Assembly (NCBI RefSeq): GCF_900496995.4
Contig: NC_044018.1
Span: 5,480,501-5,544,500 of the forward strand
Reading direction: 5' to 3'
Source: Aquila chrysaetos chrysaetos
Taxonomy: Eukaryota; Chordata; Aves; Accipitriformes; Accipitridae
DNA length: 64,000 bases
The notes under the pieces: generated by a model
The model's database searches: none
Told to the model about the DNA's origin: nothing
Seen by the model: only the letters and a program-made list of their open reading frames with translations
Program-made: the position numbers and the translations under genes
Part shown: one piece after another, positions 43,640 through 64,000 of the stretch
Layout of the letters: each line of letters starts with the position of its first letter
How positions within the stretch are numbered: position 1 is the stretch's first letter

Positions 43640-43700
43640 ACACACTATGTGTATATATACACATATATATAGTATGCACATAAATATATATACGTAGGTA
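43640..43700. repeat. TA/CA-rich simple sequence
   Basis: Mixed TATATACACA repeats. A related TA/TG block lies about 150 bases further on (43835-43872). Confidence 0.8.
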
Positions 43701-44274
43701 TACCCTTTCCACTAGCAGAATCCCACCGTGATTAGGCAGTGAGGGGGAACAGGATCAGGCCATCCGTACCATTCACATTTGTGTGAGTGCTTCGTGGTTT
43801 CCGTCTGAGTTTATCTGTGTGGCTGACCATGTGTGTATATGTATATTTAGATATGTATATATATATTTGTGTACTGGGTGTATGAATGCGTGAGTGCCTT
43901 TTGGGAGTACACGCTCAGCCTTGCTACCGGCTGGATCAAGGAGCATGGAGCTGCAGCAGCCTCCCATCTAGTGGACTGTTGGATTCAGCAAACCCTAGCA
44001 CTTTTCTCTGGGGCCTTGCATGAGGGATTCACTGCATCCTCACCTTGTTATAAGGGACTGCAAGGTTTTGGCAGCATCTGAGAGCTCATGAGACCAGAGA
44101 ACAATCTCTTCAGGGAAAATATGACCAATGATACTCTCATTACTGGTTTACTTTTTATTTCAGTTTACCTTCCTTTGCTGTCTTTTCTCTCAACAGCCAC
44201 AGAGCATGGATAGTCGAGCAGTAAACAAAAAAGCAACAAAATCTCCTATCACTTTTAAGATGGCCATCAGCACC

Positions 44275-44657
44275 TGCACTGGCACTGGCTGGGATGGAGT
44301 TAACTTTCCTCATAGCAGCTCTCATGGTGCTGCGTTTTGGATTTGTAACTAAACAGTGTTAATAACACACAAGGTAGTCATATGGTATAGAATGACCCTG
44401 TAGGTCATTTGGATCAAACTCCTGTGGGGAGTTTGGGACAGCTGTCCCAGCTGTGTCCCCTCCCAACCTCCTGCCCACCCCCAGCCTGCTCCATGGTGGG
44501 GCAAAGAGAGAAACAGTGAAGGCCTTGATGTTGTGCAAACACTGTTCAGGCAAAATACTGGTGCATTACCAAGGCTGTTTTGGTCACAAATACAACACAC
44601 AGCACCACACTGGCTGCCAGGAAGAAAATTAACTCTATCGCAGCCAGACCCAGTACA
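44275..44657. mobile_element. Rearranged avian LTR fragment with inverted ends
   Basis: From about 44376 to 44657 the sequence follows the 3' half of the solo LTR at 57.1-57.6 kb in the same orientation. Shared landmarks are GTCATATGGT, CAGCTGTCCCAGCTGTGTCC, CTCCCAAC, CATGGTGGGG, AAGGCCTTGA and GAAGAAAATTAACTCTATC. From 44275 to about 44365 it carries an inverted copy of that LTR's last 90 or so bases (GGCTGGGATGGAGTTAAC, GTTTTGGATTTGTAACTAAA). The ends therefore form an imperfect inverted repeat around a 200-base loop. No matching target duplication was found at the proposed edges. No viral protein is encoded. Confidence 0.7.
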
Positions 44658-45109
44658 ATAATTTACTTCACTTTCTGTGAAACCGTTTGGGCCGAATGAC
44701 ACAATGACTTTTGTTTTTTCATCAGATTATAAGCTGAGTTGGCAAGGACATGGCACAGATGAGCAAGTAAGAGTGGGGCAAAGCAGTCTTTAAGCCCTGA
44801 GAAACCATTCACTGACCAAGAAACCCCTCCTTCTGTATGTCCTTCAGGAAAGCAGTACACTAATTTCTGAGCTCTGACCCTCAACAACACACTCTGAATT
44901 TCACTCCTGTTGCATTAAAGCGTAATGAAGTTTGGCAGAAGATAAAGCCCTTGCATTCCAGCTTGTCCTCAGATGTCAGAGGAGCTGGGGGTGGCTAGGC
45001 TTAGATTCTGAGTGATGTCCATTTCAACACTGTAAGTCTGGTTGCATTCAATATATTGAAGTATCGCGATTATGTATGCATTAATAGTGCACTGTACTTT
45101 CAGTTTAGC

Positions 45110-45994
45110 CATGTTCAATGAACTATAACAGCCAAACTTAGGGAGTTAGGTTTTGTTCAATGAACTATCACGGCTATATTTTAATGAATAGCACAATTTA
45201 TTAAAGCAACAGGAGTACAGATTCTTTTGGACTGCCAGTGATAAATACACTGTCTGCAAAGCACGTGCAAATAATAATACAGTTGACTACAAGCACACTA
45301 AATTATGGAAGAAAAGAGCTCTAAAGAATTCTAAGTTTCCAGGAAGGCACTCGCTACAGCCAAGTGTTCGAATCTCACCCAGTAGGTGTCCCGATGGGGA
45401 GGAAGAGAGGTTCAGCCCATTGACTGATCCCAGAAGTCAGTGATGTCCTCCCGACATGTCCACGATGGGATCTTCCCCAACAGTCCCCTTCTCTTCAGGC
45501 CTTTTATATTATTTTCCTATTAGATGGAGCTTGAGTCACTCTAGTCATACATACCTTTACTACGATTGGTAAAAAATCTTCTCGCTTTACTTTTAAAGGT
45601 ACATGCTAAAAAAAGTTCAGAGCGCATGCTCAGTGAGGGGTGGGCACACCTTGGAGGCGGGTAACTTTTGGGATGGAGGTGTGTTTTGGTATTATAATGA
45701 GATTATAATGAAAAAAGTTCACCCAGAGGACATGATGTTTTGTGTCAGTAGCCCAGAACGGGGCACGCACTTAGGATATAAATCAGAAGTAGGGCAGTAG
45801 GTCCACAGAACCCCCATTATTTCACCTCCTTGCTTCAGCGGATTCAATGCAGGGACCTACCGTTCTTGTTCCTATCTTGCTCCCTATCCCTGCAACGATA
45901 TCACAGAGCCTGGCCGTGGTGTCTCCACTCTGCTTCACCCTCCATGTTGCTTCTCTTAGAGTCAGCATACCAAGCTCCCTTGGTGTTGCTAACA
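45110..45994 (-). mobile_element. Avian endogenous-retrovirus-type LTR, minus orientation
   Basis: Read on the - strand, the block has LTR order. A U3-like part with several promoter-like stretches is followed by a TATA box (ATATAAAAGGCC, + strand complement at about 45499-45511). Next comes an R region ending in AATAAA (complement of 45199-45204) and a short U5 ending near GTTCATTGAACA. The order TATA, then polyadenylation signal about 300 bases later, then the end is characteristic. The proposed start (TGTTAGCAACACC, complement of 45994 leftward) and end are estimates. No target duplication could be confirmed and no internal coding region is seen, so it is a solo or partial LTR. Confidence 0.55.
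45112..45170. repeat. Duplicated GTTCAATGAACTAT at the LTR edge
   Basis: TGTTCAATGAACTATAACAG near 45113 is repeated as TGTTCAATGAACTATCACGG near 45153, about 40 bases on. GTTCA-A-TGAAC is itself an inverted repeat. The doubling makes the LTR end ambiguous. Confidence 0.7.
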
Positions 45995-46549
45995 TCTAAG
46001 GTTGCAGGTTATGTGGCTTAGGGAATTATTATGGAACAGATTCCTTGCATATCCCCTGCATTCCACACTGGAGGTTTGCCTCCCCTTAAGAGGGGGAGGG
46101 AACGTACCAATAAGTCACTTCCAGTAATCATTCCACAACTCCTGCAGCCATCTCTGAGGGATTGTCCACAACATCTATGGAAACAGCCATCTGGGTAAGC
46201 TGGAGACCTCACAGCTCCCCATCCTCACCCAGCAAACATGTCTTCAGGCCTGCTCTGCAACCGCCTCTCCCCTCCCCTGCGTGCTCTCAGACCTCCACCT
46301 CCCCTCCTGAGAAGCAGGGCCGAAGGAAACCCGGTTTCCACGGCCAGACCCCCACAAGCATCTCTCCTATTTCTGCCTGACCAAAGAAGCGCTCAGGGCC
46401 ACCCAGAGGCCCGAGCCCTCCACCGCCCGGTGGGTGGGCTACCTTATCTTCTGGTTTTGCTTAAAATGGGAATCGCTTTTGCGGAGCTTTCGAAAACCCC
46501 TCCCTGCCCACGGCTGGGGTATTCTGCTCCAGGTAATGGGTGAGTAAAC

Positions 46550-47060
46550 CCATTTTTAAACCACTTAAACCCGCCGACACCCAAACGACCCAGCGCGACC
46601 GAGCTGCTCCCTCAGTGAGGTGGACGCCCACCCCCTTCCCAGGCCACGCCCCCTGCCGATCCCTCCAATCAGGAGGCGGCGGCCGTGCCCACCCTCCCTC
46701 CCCTTACCCCCCCACGAACCTGCGCAGAGGTCGCGCCCTCCCCCGCCCCTTGCGCATGCGCGCCAGCCCGGCGCATGCGCGACGCCGCTGCGGCGGAGGG
46801 TGTTTGATTACCGCGGGCAGCCAGCCGGGCCCGGGCCGGGAGATGTCGGTGGGGCAGGGGAGGTCGGAGCCGGTGGACGGTAACGGTAGGTGCTCGTTTC
46901 CCTGATAGGGATCCCGCGGGGCTCCGACCGATCGACTGGGCGGGGGCTGAGGGCAGCGGGACCGGGGCGGGGGGGGGGGAGAGCGGTGAGGCGGCGGCCC
47001 GGCCATGCGCATGCGCAGTGGCGGACGCGCGGGCACGGCCGGGGGTCGGTGGGCTGCGAT
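46550..47060 (+). promoter_or_regulatory. CpG-rich promoter of the zinc-finger gene with NRF1-like sites
   Basis: A sharply G+C- and CpG-rich interval surrounds the first coding exon at 46843. Three perfect or near-perfect NRF1-type palindromes are present. GCGCATGCGC occurs at 46752-46761 and 46771-46780, both upstream of the start codon. TGCGCATGCGCA occurs at 47006-47017 in intron 1. No TATA box is evident, as expected for a CpG-island promoter. Long open frames on the opposite strand are composition artefacts. Confidence 0.65.
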
Positions 47061-50000
47061 GGCTTCAGGTATTTTGGGAAATAGTGTTAACGCTCCCGTT
47101 TTCCGTCCGTAGAGTCGGATGTCTTTGAAATTGTTCTCCCCATCACCGTGCTTGTGCTGAGCGATGATGACTTTCTCCACGATGATGCCGAGGAGCAAGC
47201 AGTATCGTTTCCCGAGTTGAAGAATGAGGATGAGCAAGAGGTTAACTTGAACAGTAGCGTTTTCCTGAAAAGTAATGTGACGCCTTCAAATGAAAGTAAT
47301 AGTTTAAGCATTTGGGAAGAAAACAAAACGGCTTCAAATAAGGATAGTCGTACAGAATACTCTGAAGAAAAATGGGTTGCTGAGAGTGTGTGTAACAGAT
47401 CAAAGTCACCTTTAAGTGATTGGTGTGATGCAGGCAAGGATAAATATAGTCAAAATTATGTGTGGCCTACATCATCTTGCAGAACAGAGCTTACAGAGAT
47501 AACTGAAACCAGTGACGGAAAAGAAGGTGATGGTGATGAAGGCTTTCAGAAGATTCCTCCTCTCCTTTCTTCTGCTGGCAACGAGGGTAGAGATGAGACC
47601 ATCAAGACAAGCAGACAGTTGACCGTGGCAGCGATATCCAGACATGAAGAGGAACTTGTTAGTGTTGCAAGTGTTCTTTCTGATGGTGGTCGAGAGGAAC
47701 AACCAGAGATCCACAAGGAGATGGAGACAATTGTTGAAATGGAAGGTAACTTCTTAATAAGACTAGTGCAAGAGTTTAAGAAACCTGGTACATTTCAAGT
47801 TTTTGAGATGGGTAGGAAAGTGTATAGGAAGAATGCTAAAGCTGTTTATTTTACAGTAAGCATTTCAACATAGATTAATGTCGTATGCAGCAGAAGGAGA
47901 ATATTGGCTGGAGTGTGCTTATTTCTTTCACAGACTCCTGTGAAACTACAATAAATTGGTGCTGTTTCATTCTGCTGAAGTTTGCAAAAGGGTGGCCTTT
48001 CATTAGGGAAAACGATCTGAAAAAAAAAAAAAAGCAGAAGGAGCATCATACTTGTGAGAATGGAGCCCTAGCAAAGTTAGGTGACAGTACTTTCAGAGGA
48101 ATTCTGGCATAAAGCTGTTTCATTAAAAACCATAAGGGATGCAGTGTTGTCCTGTGAAATTCAGAGATTTGAGTGAAAAGATGAAGTGGATAGGAGGAGG
48201 CTTCTAACTAGGATTTCTTCTCTTAAAACATTATTTAAATGTTGGGGTGGGAAGATGGAGAGAGACATTAGGAAAGAAGTGGAGATAGGAAGATATTAAG
48301 GAAGTAAAAGGAGTGAAGAGCAAGCAGGTCATTAGACAATTTGGGATAATTACTACCAATTAATCATGAACATTGGTGATTGTATGAAATGTCACATGTG
48401 TGATTTCTTATCCCCCTGTAGATCCTGATTCTTCAGAGAATGGAGACAATGAAGCTAATAACAGAGAGAGAAGCAAATTTGAAGATGAAATTCTGACTTC
48501 TCTTTTGGAACATGGCTTGAAAGAACGAAAACTTACTTATAAGTGTTCTGCTCCATTTCATAATAGATGTTCTTTGACTTCAGAAGAACTGCTAAAAGAT
48601 GTAGGGAAACCAGAGATGAACGCTTCCACTTCTGCTGAATCAAATACTACTGGAGAGCATATTTATAAGACATTAACACCATTTCCTAAAAAAAGGTATC
48701 GGCAACAAAATGTTGTTTCTCCTCATGAAGACCCAAAGGAATTCCAAAGCCAGCAGAAAGGTTTAGCATGGCTAAGTAATAGTGTGACCATCAAACCTTT
48801 TTCTAAAGCATCTTGTTCTATAAATAAGCATGAAAGATTGAAGTGCAGATTTTGTAGTTCTGTATATAAATGCAGTGCACATCTAAAGAAGCATGTTTAT
48901 TCAGCTCATAAAGATAAGAAAATACATAAATGCTGCTTTTGTAAAAGAACCTTTTTCTTTTCTGCCAACCTTAAGAATCACCTTAAATTTCATAAGAAAA
49001 TTACTAGATTGCAAAAGGCAAGAAGAAATAGAATAAATGCGAGAAAGGTTAGGCAGAGATCTAAAGAAAGAAAATCTGACACCAAGAAAAAAGAAAGTAA
49101 ATACGAGAAATTTTTCATCAAAATTGAAAGGGACTTTACACCTCTGGGTGTTCCAGTTACTTTTTCCTGCAAACTTTGTTTGTTTGTTTCATCAAATCCT
49201 AGGGTTTTTATTCATCACATGAAGGGACATAAAGAGAGACCACCTTACCAGTGTCCTCAATGTGATTACTCCTGCATTAGCCTATCCTATCTGTTAAATC
49301 ACATGTACTGGCATGCTGGGTATAAGCTGTACCAGTGCAGGTTTTGCACCTTTTTGTCGTTATATTTTGCAAGCATGGTAAGGCATAGCTACATACACAC
49401 AGGGGCTAAACCATATTCCTGTGAGTTTTGCCAGTCAGCATTCACAAGCACCACTGGATTAAAGAGACACAGAAGATTACATGCAGGCAAAGAAACATGC
49501 CAAGGGCAGCAACTCGACGCCGTAAGTGAAAGAAAGAGAACTCAAAGACCTTTAAAGAATTACACATGTGATGAGTGTAACGTAGTGTTTTACACTAGAG
49601 GACATCTAAGCTTTCATAAGAAATTCCATGAACAGTTTAAGGCTACTGCTAATGGTTATACGAGTCAGAGCAATGAACATCATAAAAGCAAAATATGCGA
49701 AGTTGCCAGTGATTCCCAGGATCATGTTTCTCTGTCTCTTTCTGGTAAAGAAAATGATTGTCTCAGTGGGGGAATGCTGGCTTCAGAAGTAGACTTTGAG
49801 CAGGCAGGTGATGTGCAGGGCAATAAGAAAATGTGCTCTGGGAAGAAATTCCCTGAAAACAGCCAGGGAAGTGACAGTTTACATATTACTGGGAATAGAT
49901 CAGAAGTTCCTCTGAATTCATACAAAATGGACACTGTCATTTGCAAAGAGGAACCTGTTTTCAACTCCAAGGCCTCTGATTCACAAGATCAAGATGATGA

Positions 50001-51069
50001 TGCATATAATAAATTTGTGGAAAACTTAAAGGATACGTGGCCTTCCAGTTTGTCTACATTCAAAACGTACAAGTGCCAACACTGCAGTTATGCTACTGCT
50101 GTTCATAGTGACTTTAAGCTGCACCTAAAAATGCATAGAGATGAAAGGCTGTATGTATGTAAAGAATGCAATAAGACATTTAAAACATCAAACCATTTGC
50201 AAAAACACAGCCTTATTCATATAAAGAATGGATACGAGTTTGGCCATTGCCTCTATGCAGATAGCCATTTAGAGAATCTTGAATTGCATCATGAAATCCA
50301 TGTAGGCCTGTGTCCAGAAAGAGATTTTGGTTCCTCAGAAGGTTCAACCAGTGTCCATTCCTTGCTTGGTTCAGAAGTCTGTGGAGTACAGCCAGGTGTC
50401 CAGCGGGGCAAAGAAAATGATTTGCTAGCACAAAGTCAGCCACGGTTCTATCAGTGTGCAGAGTGCGAGTACACTACTTACATTTTAAGCAACCTTGAAC
50501 TACATGTAAGAACTCACACAGGTGAGAAACCTTACAGCTGCAGTGTTTGTCAGAAGAAGTTTCGTACTTCCAGTCACCTGAAAAGACACAGGGTCACCCA
50601 TTTTAATATGGAGCATCTCAAGTGCAGGAACTGTGACTATTCAACAAACAAATGGCTGTCCTTGAAACAGCATCTGGCTTCACACTCTTGTGAGGAAAGC
50701 TCATCTACTGGCTGTCTCTACGATCAAAAGCAGCTTCCTGTCAAAACATACACATGTGAAGAGTGTGGCTATTCCACAGCCCACAATGGTAACTTGAAGC
50801 CACACTTGAGAATTCATACAGGGGAGAAGCCATTCAAGTGCAGTCAGTGCACTGTTGCTTTCCGCACATCTAGCCACTTGAAACGCCACTTACTGACTCA
50901 TTTAAAGTTGCACTGCAGAAGGTGTAAATTTTCTACAGTAGATAAACGTGCTTTCCAAAAGCATGTAAAAACACACAAAAAAAAGTACAAGTGTGTAAAC
51001 TGTAATGTGATGCTGCCTACCAAAAAACTTTTGGAAAAGCATAAGCGGCAACATAAGCTTGGAATGTAA
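46843..51069 (+). CDS. Multi-C2H2 zinc-finger protein, 1107 aa, three coding exons
   Basis: Exons 46843-46885, 47113-47745 and 48422-51069 (TAA) join in phase. The start gives MSVGQGRSEPVDGNG; residues about 16-366 are acidic, serine-rich and without a known domain (no KRAB, BTB or SCAN seen). From C367 onward there are 17 C2H2 units. Units 1-2 are followed by a long basic stretch (KARRNRINARKVRQRSKERK), then units 3-6, 7, 8-10, 11-13 and 14-17. Consensus TGEKP linkers join units 11-12 and 14-15, suggesting sequence-specific DNA contact there. Unit 10 (Y830 onward) has lost its first cysteine (F832). Many fingers use the Y-x-C-x-x-C-x-Y/F-S/T form also seen in REST- and ZFP64-like proteins. 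It is probably a nuclear transcription factor. I do not recognise a named orthologue. Confidence 0.87.
46886..47112 (+). other. Zinc-finger gene intron 1
   Basis: Bounded by AACG|GTAGGT and CCGTAG|AGTCGG. Very GC-rich at its left side, containing an NRF1-like site and a G-run near 46970. Confidence 0.8.
47746..48421 (+). other. Zinc-finger gene intron 2
   Basis: Bounded by GGAAG|GTAACT (a weak donor) and CCCTGTAG|ATCCTG. If the donor is not used, the frame stays open to a stop at 47871-47873. A poly-A run lies near 48021-48033. Confidence 0.75.
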
Positions 51070-53850
51070 GTTTGGGAATTGCAAGTTGGCACTCAGTTCT
51101 GGAGAGGTTTGCATGTCCTGAATTTGTTCATTGCTTTACATTCCCCTGCTGTCCTAGAACAATGGCTGGTGATGTACGCGTCCAGTGTTTTGGTCTGGAG
51201 GGTGAAACTCGGGGTACTGGTTTACTCCAGATTCTTCTCAGAGCTTCACTTACGATTTGGCCGATGTTACCAGTTTAAACGGTTACTCTCTGCCACTTAT
51301 TTTCTTGTAAAAAATCAGTTAAAAAACCCTCGTCTGACTGAAAGAATGTTTAAAGGGAGGGAAGGAAGTGCACATTATAATGTATAGTAATAACTTCTCA
51401 TTTAAAAATTTTCAGTGTGTTTGGAAGCTTAATGCTACCTCCCATCTGCTGATGGTTGCGTTCCCTACTCCCAGGTTCTCCTGCAATACTTGAAACAGGA
51501 AAAAAAAGATAGTATCTCACAAAATTACAGAAACAAAAGATTTTTGTCATCACTGGATAATTGGGATATGAAAATGTTTTCTATATGTGTGTATATATAA
51601 AAGGTTTATTAGGCAGTTATTTTGTCTGTACTTTTGATAATTCTTTGAGTAGTCTGACAAAACTAGTAATATTGTCCTTAATCAGGTATTTTATGATACT
51701 GAGAATCCTTAAATTGATCTTCAATTTTATGTAAATGTCTAATGTTAATCTAGTATGAAATGCCTCATCTTTTCTCAGGCTGGTAGTTTCTGTGTTCTTT
51801 GTTTCTTAAAATAGACAACATCATACTTTTCAGAGAACTTCAATTTAACCACTTGCTGATATACTGCAAATACTACTTAGTTACGTTGAAAACCTTGGCA
51901 GTATCTTGAACTGTAAAATTTATTTTTTTAGAGGTTTACTGTGCATCTGAAATAGCATGTGTAAGGACCATTCGTGCCAACCAGCAGTTGTTAACCTGGT
52001 ATGGTGAGGGTGGATGGGTGCTTCTTCCACTTTATATTCAAATCTAGATAAATCTTTGGTTGTTTTACAGAGGTATACGGTGCTAGAAACTCTTGTGTGG
52101 ACATCACTGACTATAATATGCTCAGTGGTATTGATAACAGTGGTGTTACCCTCTTGCGTGAGGAAAAACAACGGCAAAGGGCTGGTGCTAACTGTCCCCT
52201 AATGTTATGTTTCAGTCCATGAAACAGCTGAGTAAACCTATAGCTTAATTTAGGGAATGTAAACATGCGACTACCACTGCTTTTTTACTGCTCTCAAATG
52301 TATGCTTTTCTTTATAAATACAGATAATATCTTGCAGAGGCTTTCTGGTAACGTAGGAGCCAGGTTGGAAACGGTTTCCCAGAGAGGTGGTGGAGTCTCT
52401 CTCTTTGGAGATGTTCAAAAGCCGTCTGGACGTGGTCCTGGGCAGCCGGCTCTGGGTGGCTCTGCTTGAGCAGGGCTTTGGACCGGGTGACCTCCAGAGG
52501 TCCCACAGCCATTCTGTGATTCGGAACACAATTTTCCAAGAGTGGATTGAACTCAAGAATGTATGCATGTATTTAAGGCCAGATCAGCAAAGGTATTTCA
52601 GTGATCTAGTTCTTTCTTGCTGCAGTAAAATCAGACAAGTAAGTGTCTGTGACTGAACCCTGGTAGTTACAGATGTCTTTACTACAAGCTGGGAAGTCGC
52701 TACTTGGGAATGAGTGATTCAGATCTTGGAATGGTTGAGCTAACTGCCTGATAGAGTTGTGAGAAAGAACAACATTATCCTGATATGAATAAAGAAAAGC
52801 ACTTCTGGGAAATAACAACAGTGTTACACAAGCATGGAGGAATTCTTATCTGCATTATTGTACAATTCTGGTCATTTGAATAAAAATTCAAAAGAACAGG
52901 TACAAAGAGGAAACAAAAATGGTGAAGAGGATTGTAAGCCTATATATCAGAGACTAGGAAAGCTAAATCTGATGGAGAATGATTGTTTACAATTATGGTG
53001 TACAATGAAGAAGAAGGGAGCCCCATTTAAGGGGGATAAATTAATTGAAGGACATTTTTTAAAGAGTTTGTAAACAGTATAAGTTTCTTTTAGTTGTAAG
53101 AAAGAACAACAGAAGACATTTTTCAGCTGGAGCTTGATGAGTTTGTAAAAATAATTTTTCCAGGTGGTTGCCTCTAATAAAAATGGTGTTTGATAACTCA
53201 TGAGGTTCCTCTCTGTTCCTTATGCAATGCATTGCACTTTTGGGGATTGGAAGTGATTCTCAGTCTGCCAAGTCAGAGGAATTTAAATGTAAAGGCATAC
53301 TTGTTTTAAAATAAGGGCACAGGCTGTTCTTGATTTTTTTTTTTTTGCTAGCGAAAGGTGTAATATTTTTTATTCTTGCAGAGTTTTAACAAAAATCAAA
53401 GCCTTTCCTAAATCATACTGTGAAGCTTTCTGTTTCAACCGAGAAAGCTTCCTTAATTTTCTTTTTGAATTTGGACCAAACAGTAAAATGTAGTAGGAAA
53501 TCACACTAATGACAAACTACTTGAGCAAATAGGTGTCATTTTATCTGCCGTGCATCTACTAAATAAGTGAATAAAAGTTAAACACAGGGTGAAGTAAATG
53601 GATATAGGTGAATTGGACCATGCTGCAATATGGTTAACCACCAACTAGATTTATCTAAAACAGAAGAAAGGAAATTCAATTTATTTTTCTTTACTGTATA
53701 TTACTATATGCTACTACCTCAGTTTCCATTTTGGCTAGAGTAAATGCATGTTTTTTCTCAGATTAACAAAGCACGCCGTAAATGTAACATTGGTGAAATC
53801 TGATTCTCTTCTGCCGTCCCCTTCCTTCCCCGTTTGTGTCCCTTGGGGAA
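51070..53850. other. Zinc-finger 3' UTR and intergenic space to CDC5L
   Basis: No second gene recognised. The 3' UTR of the zinc-finger gene must lie in the first part. AATAAA hexamers near 52786, 52877 and 53570 are candidate ends but none stands out. A short CR1-type fragment sits at 52357-52527. Confidence 0.5.
52357..52527 (+). mobile_element. Short CR1-type 3' fragment
   Basis: About 170 bases resembling the 3' UTR of CR1: GAAACGGTTTCCCAGAGAGG, then GGAGATGTTCAAAAGCC, CTGGGTGGCTCTGCTTGAGC, GTGACCTCCAGAGGTCC and CATTCTGTGATTC. It differs from the two other copies in the window and so belongs to another CR1 subfamily. It contains no coding part. Confidence 0.85.
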
Positions 53851-53879
53851 TTTGACAGAATTTAATGAACCCTCGAGTT

Positions 53880-54225
53880 CATCTTTTTAAGAGCAGGCCC
53901 GGGCCCCTCTGCCGTGCGCACCTCCGGCCCCACAGGGGGCGCTAGAGCAAAGCGCCTCCCCCAAACCTCCCCGTTCGACGCGACGCGGCGCATCGCCTGC
54001 GCCTGCGCAAAGCAGCCAGTCGGCTCGCCCCTGTGCGCCTGCGCCAGCCGTGCCGCCCCTCCCCGGCGCGGCCGTCCCCGTATCCCCTGTGCGCCTGCGC
54101 AGAGCGCGCGCCTTTCCCGCCCAGGGCGCCTGCGCCGGCTGTGGGCCGGCCCCGCTGAGGCGAGCGGCGTTCCCTTCCTCCCACCGCTTTTTCTCTGCGG
54201 GACTTCCAGCCCCTTCGCCGCCAAG
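53880..54225 (+). promoter_or_regulatory. CpG-rich CDC5L promoter and 5' UTR with repeated NRF1-like motifs
   Basis: A G+C-rich, CpG-dense stretch directly upstream of the CDC5L ATG. It carries repeated TGCGCCTGCGC motifs: around 53995-54009, and at 54034-54045, 54090-54101 and 54125-54136. Two more lie in intron 1: TGCGCAGGCGCT at 54370-54381 and TGCGCATGCGCG at 54398-54409. All fit the NRF1 half-site pattern. The start codon at 54226 has A at -3 (CCAAGATGCC). No TATA box is seen. Confidence 0.65.

Positions 54226-64000
<9,775 letters not shown>

Larger units (their letters stand above)
41453..44274. other. Intergenic between CR1 and LTR fragment
   Basis: No gene recognised. It includes a G-rich GGTCAGG-containing block at 42121-42420 and TA-rich simple sequence at 43640-43700 and 43835-43872. 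Confidence 0.5.

Noticed and set aside
45361-45378. tRNA-like B box (TGTTCGAATCT)
   Set aside because: No A box or cloverleaf could be placed at the proper distance, and the motif lies inside an LTR-like repeat. Not called as a tRNA or SINE.
46704-47237. 177-aa open frame on the - strand across the zinc-finger promoter
   Set aside because: Proline/arginine-rich translation of a CpG island. It overlaps the real first exons on the other strand and has no family signature.

Overview
This 64 kb window is nuclear DNA from a bird. The evidence is the set of intron-split vertebrate genes, CR1 retrotransposons ending in the ATTCTATG tail repeat typical of avian CR1, and avian-type LTRs of the TGTTGTGGTTTAACC class, which I associate with Neoaves rather than chicken. 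Four protein-coding genes can be read. No rRNA, tRNA, CRISPR array or other prokaryotic feature is present.

Layout. (1) 1-4.1 kb: the last three coding exons and 3' UTR of MMUT, the mitochondrial methylmalonyl-CoA mutase, on the + strand; the 5' part lies outside the window. (2) 9.3-15.5 kb: a complete four-exon non-visual opsin of the OPN5-like family on the - strand, predicted 348 aa and best matching an OPN5L2-type protein. It is tail-to-tail with MMUT. (3) 15.5-46.5 kb: a long gene-poor stretch. It holds a nearly full-length but broken CR1 LINE (17.85-20.68 kb), a truncated CR1 (40.68-41.45 kb), a rearranged LTR fragment with inverted ends (44.28-44.66 kb), a minus-strand LTR with visible TATA and polyadenylation signals (about 45.1-46.0 kb), small tandem repeats, and one weak orphan exon candidate (28.9-29.1 kb). 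(4) 46.8-51.1 kb: an intact three-exon, 1107-aa C2H2 zinc-finger gene on the + strand, driven from a CpG-rich promoter. (5) 54.2-64.0 kb: the first nine coding exons (407 codons) of CDC5L, the Myb-like spliceosomal Prp19-complex protein, on the + strand and running off the right edge. A solo LTR with a perfect 5-bp target duplication sits in CDC5L intron 2.

The genes do not form a pathway. MMUT is metabolic, the opsin is a light receptor, and CDC5L and probably the zinc-finger protein act in the nucleus. The zinc-finger and CDC5L promoters share a notable property: both carry clusters of NRF1-like palindromes (TGCGCATGCGCA and TGCGCCTGCGCA). All splice junctions used in the models were checked for GT/AG ends and for phase, and every reconstructed reading frame stays open.
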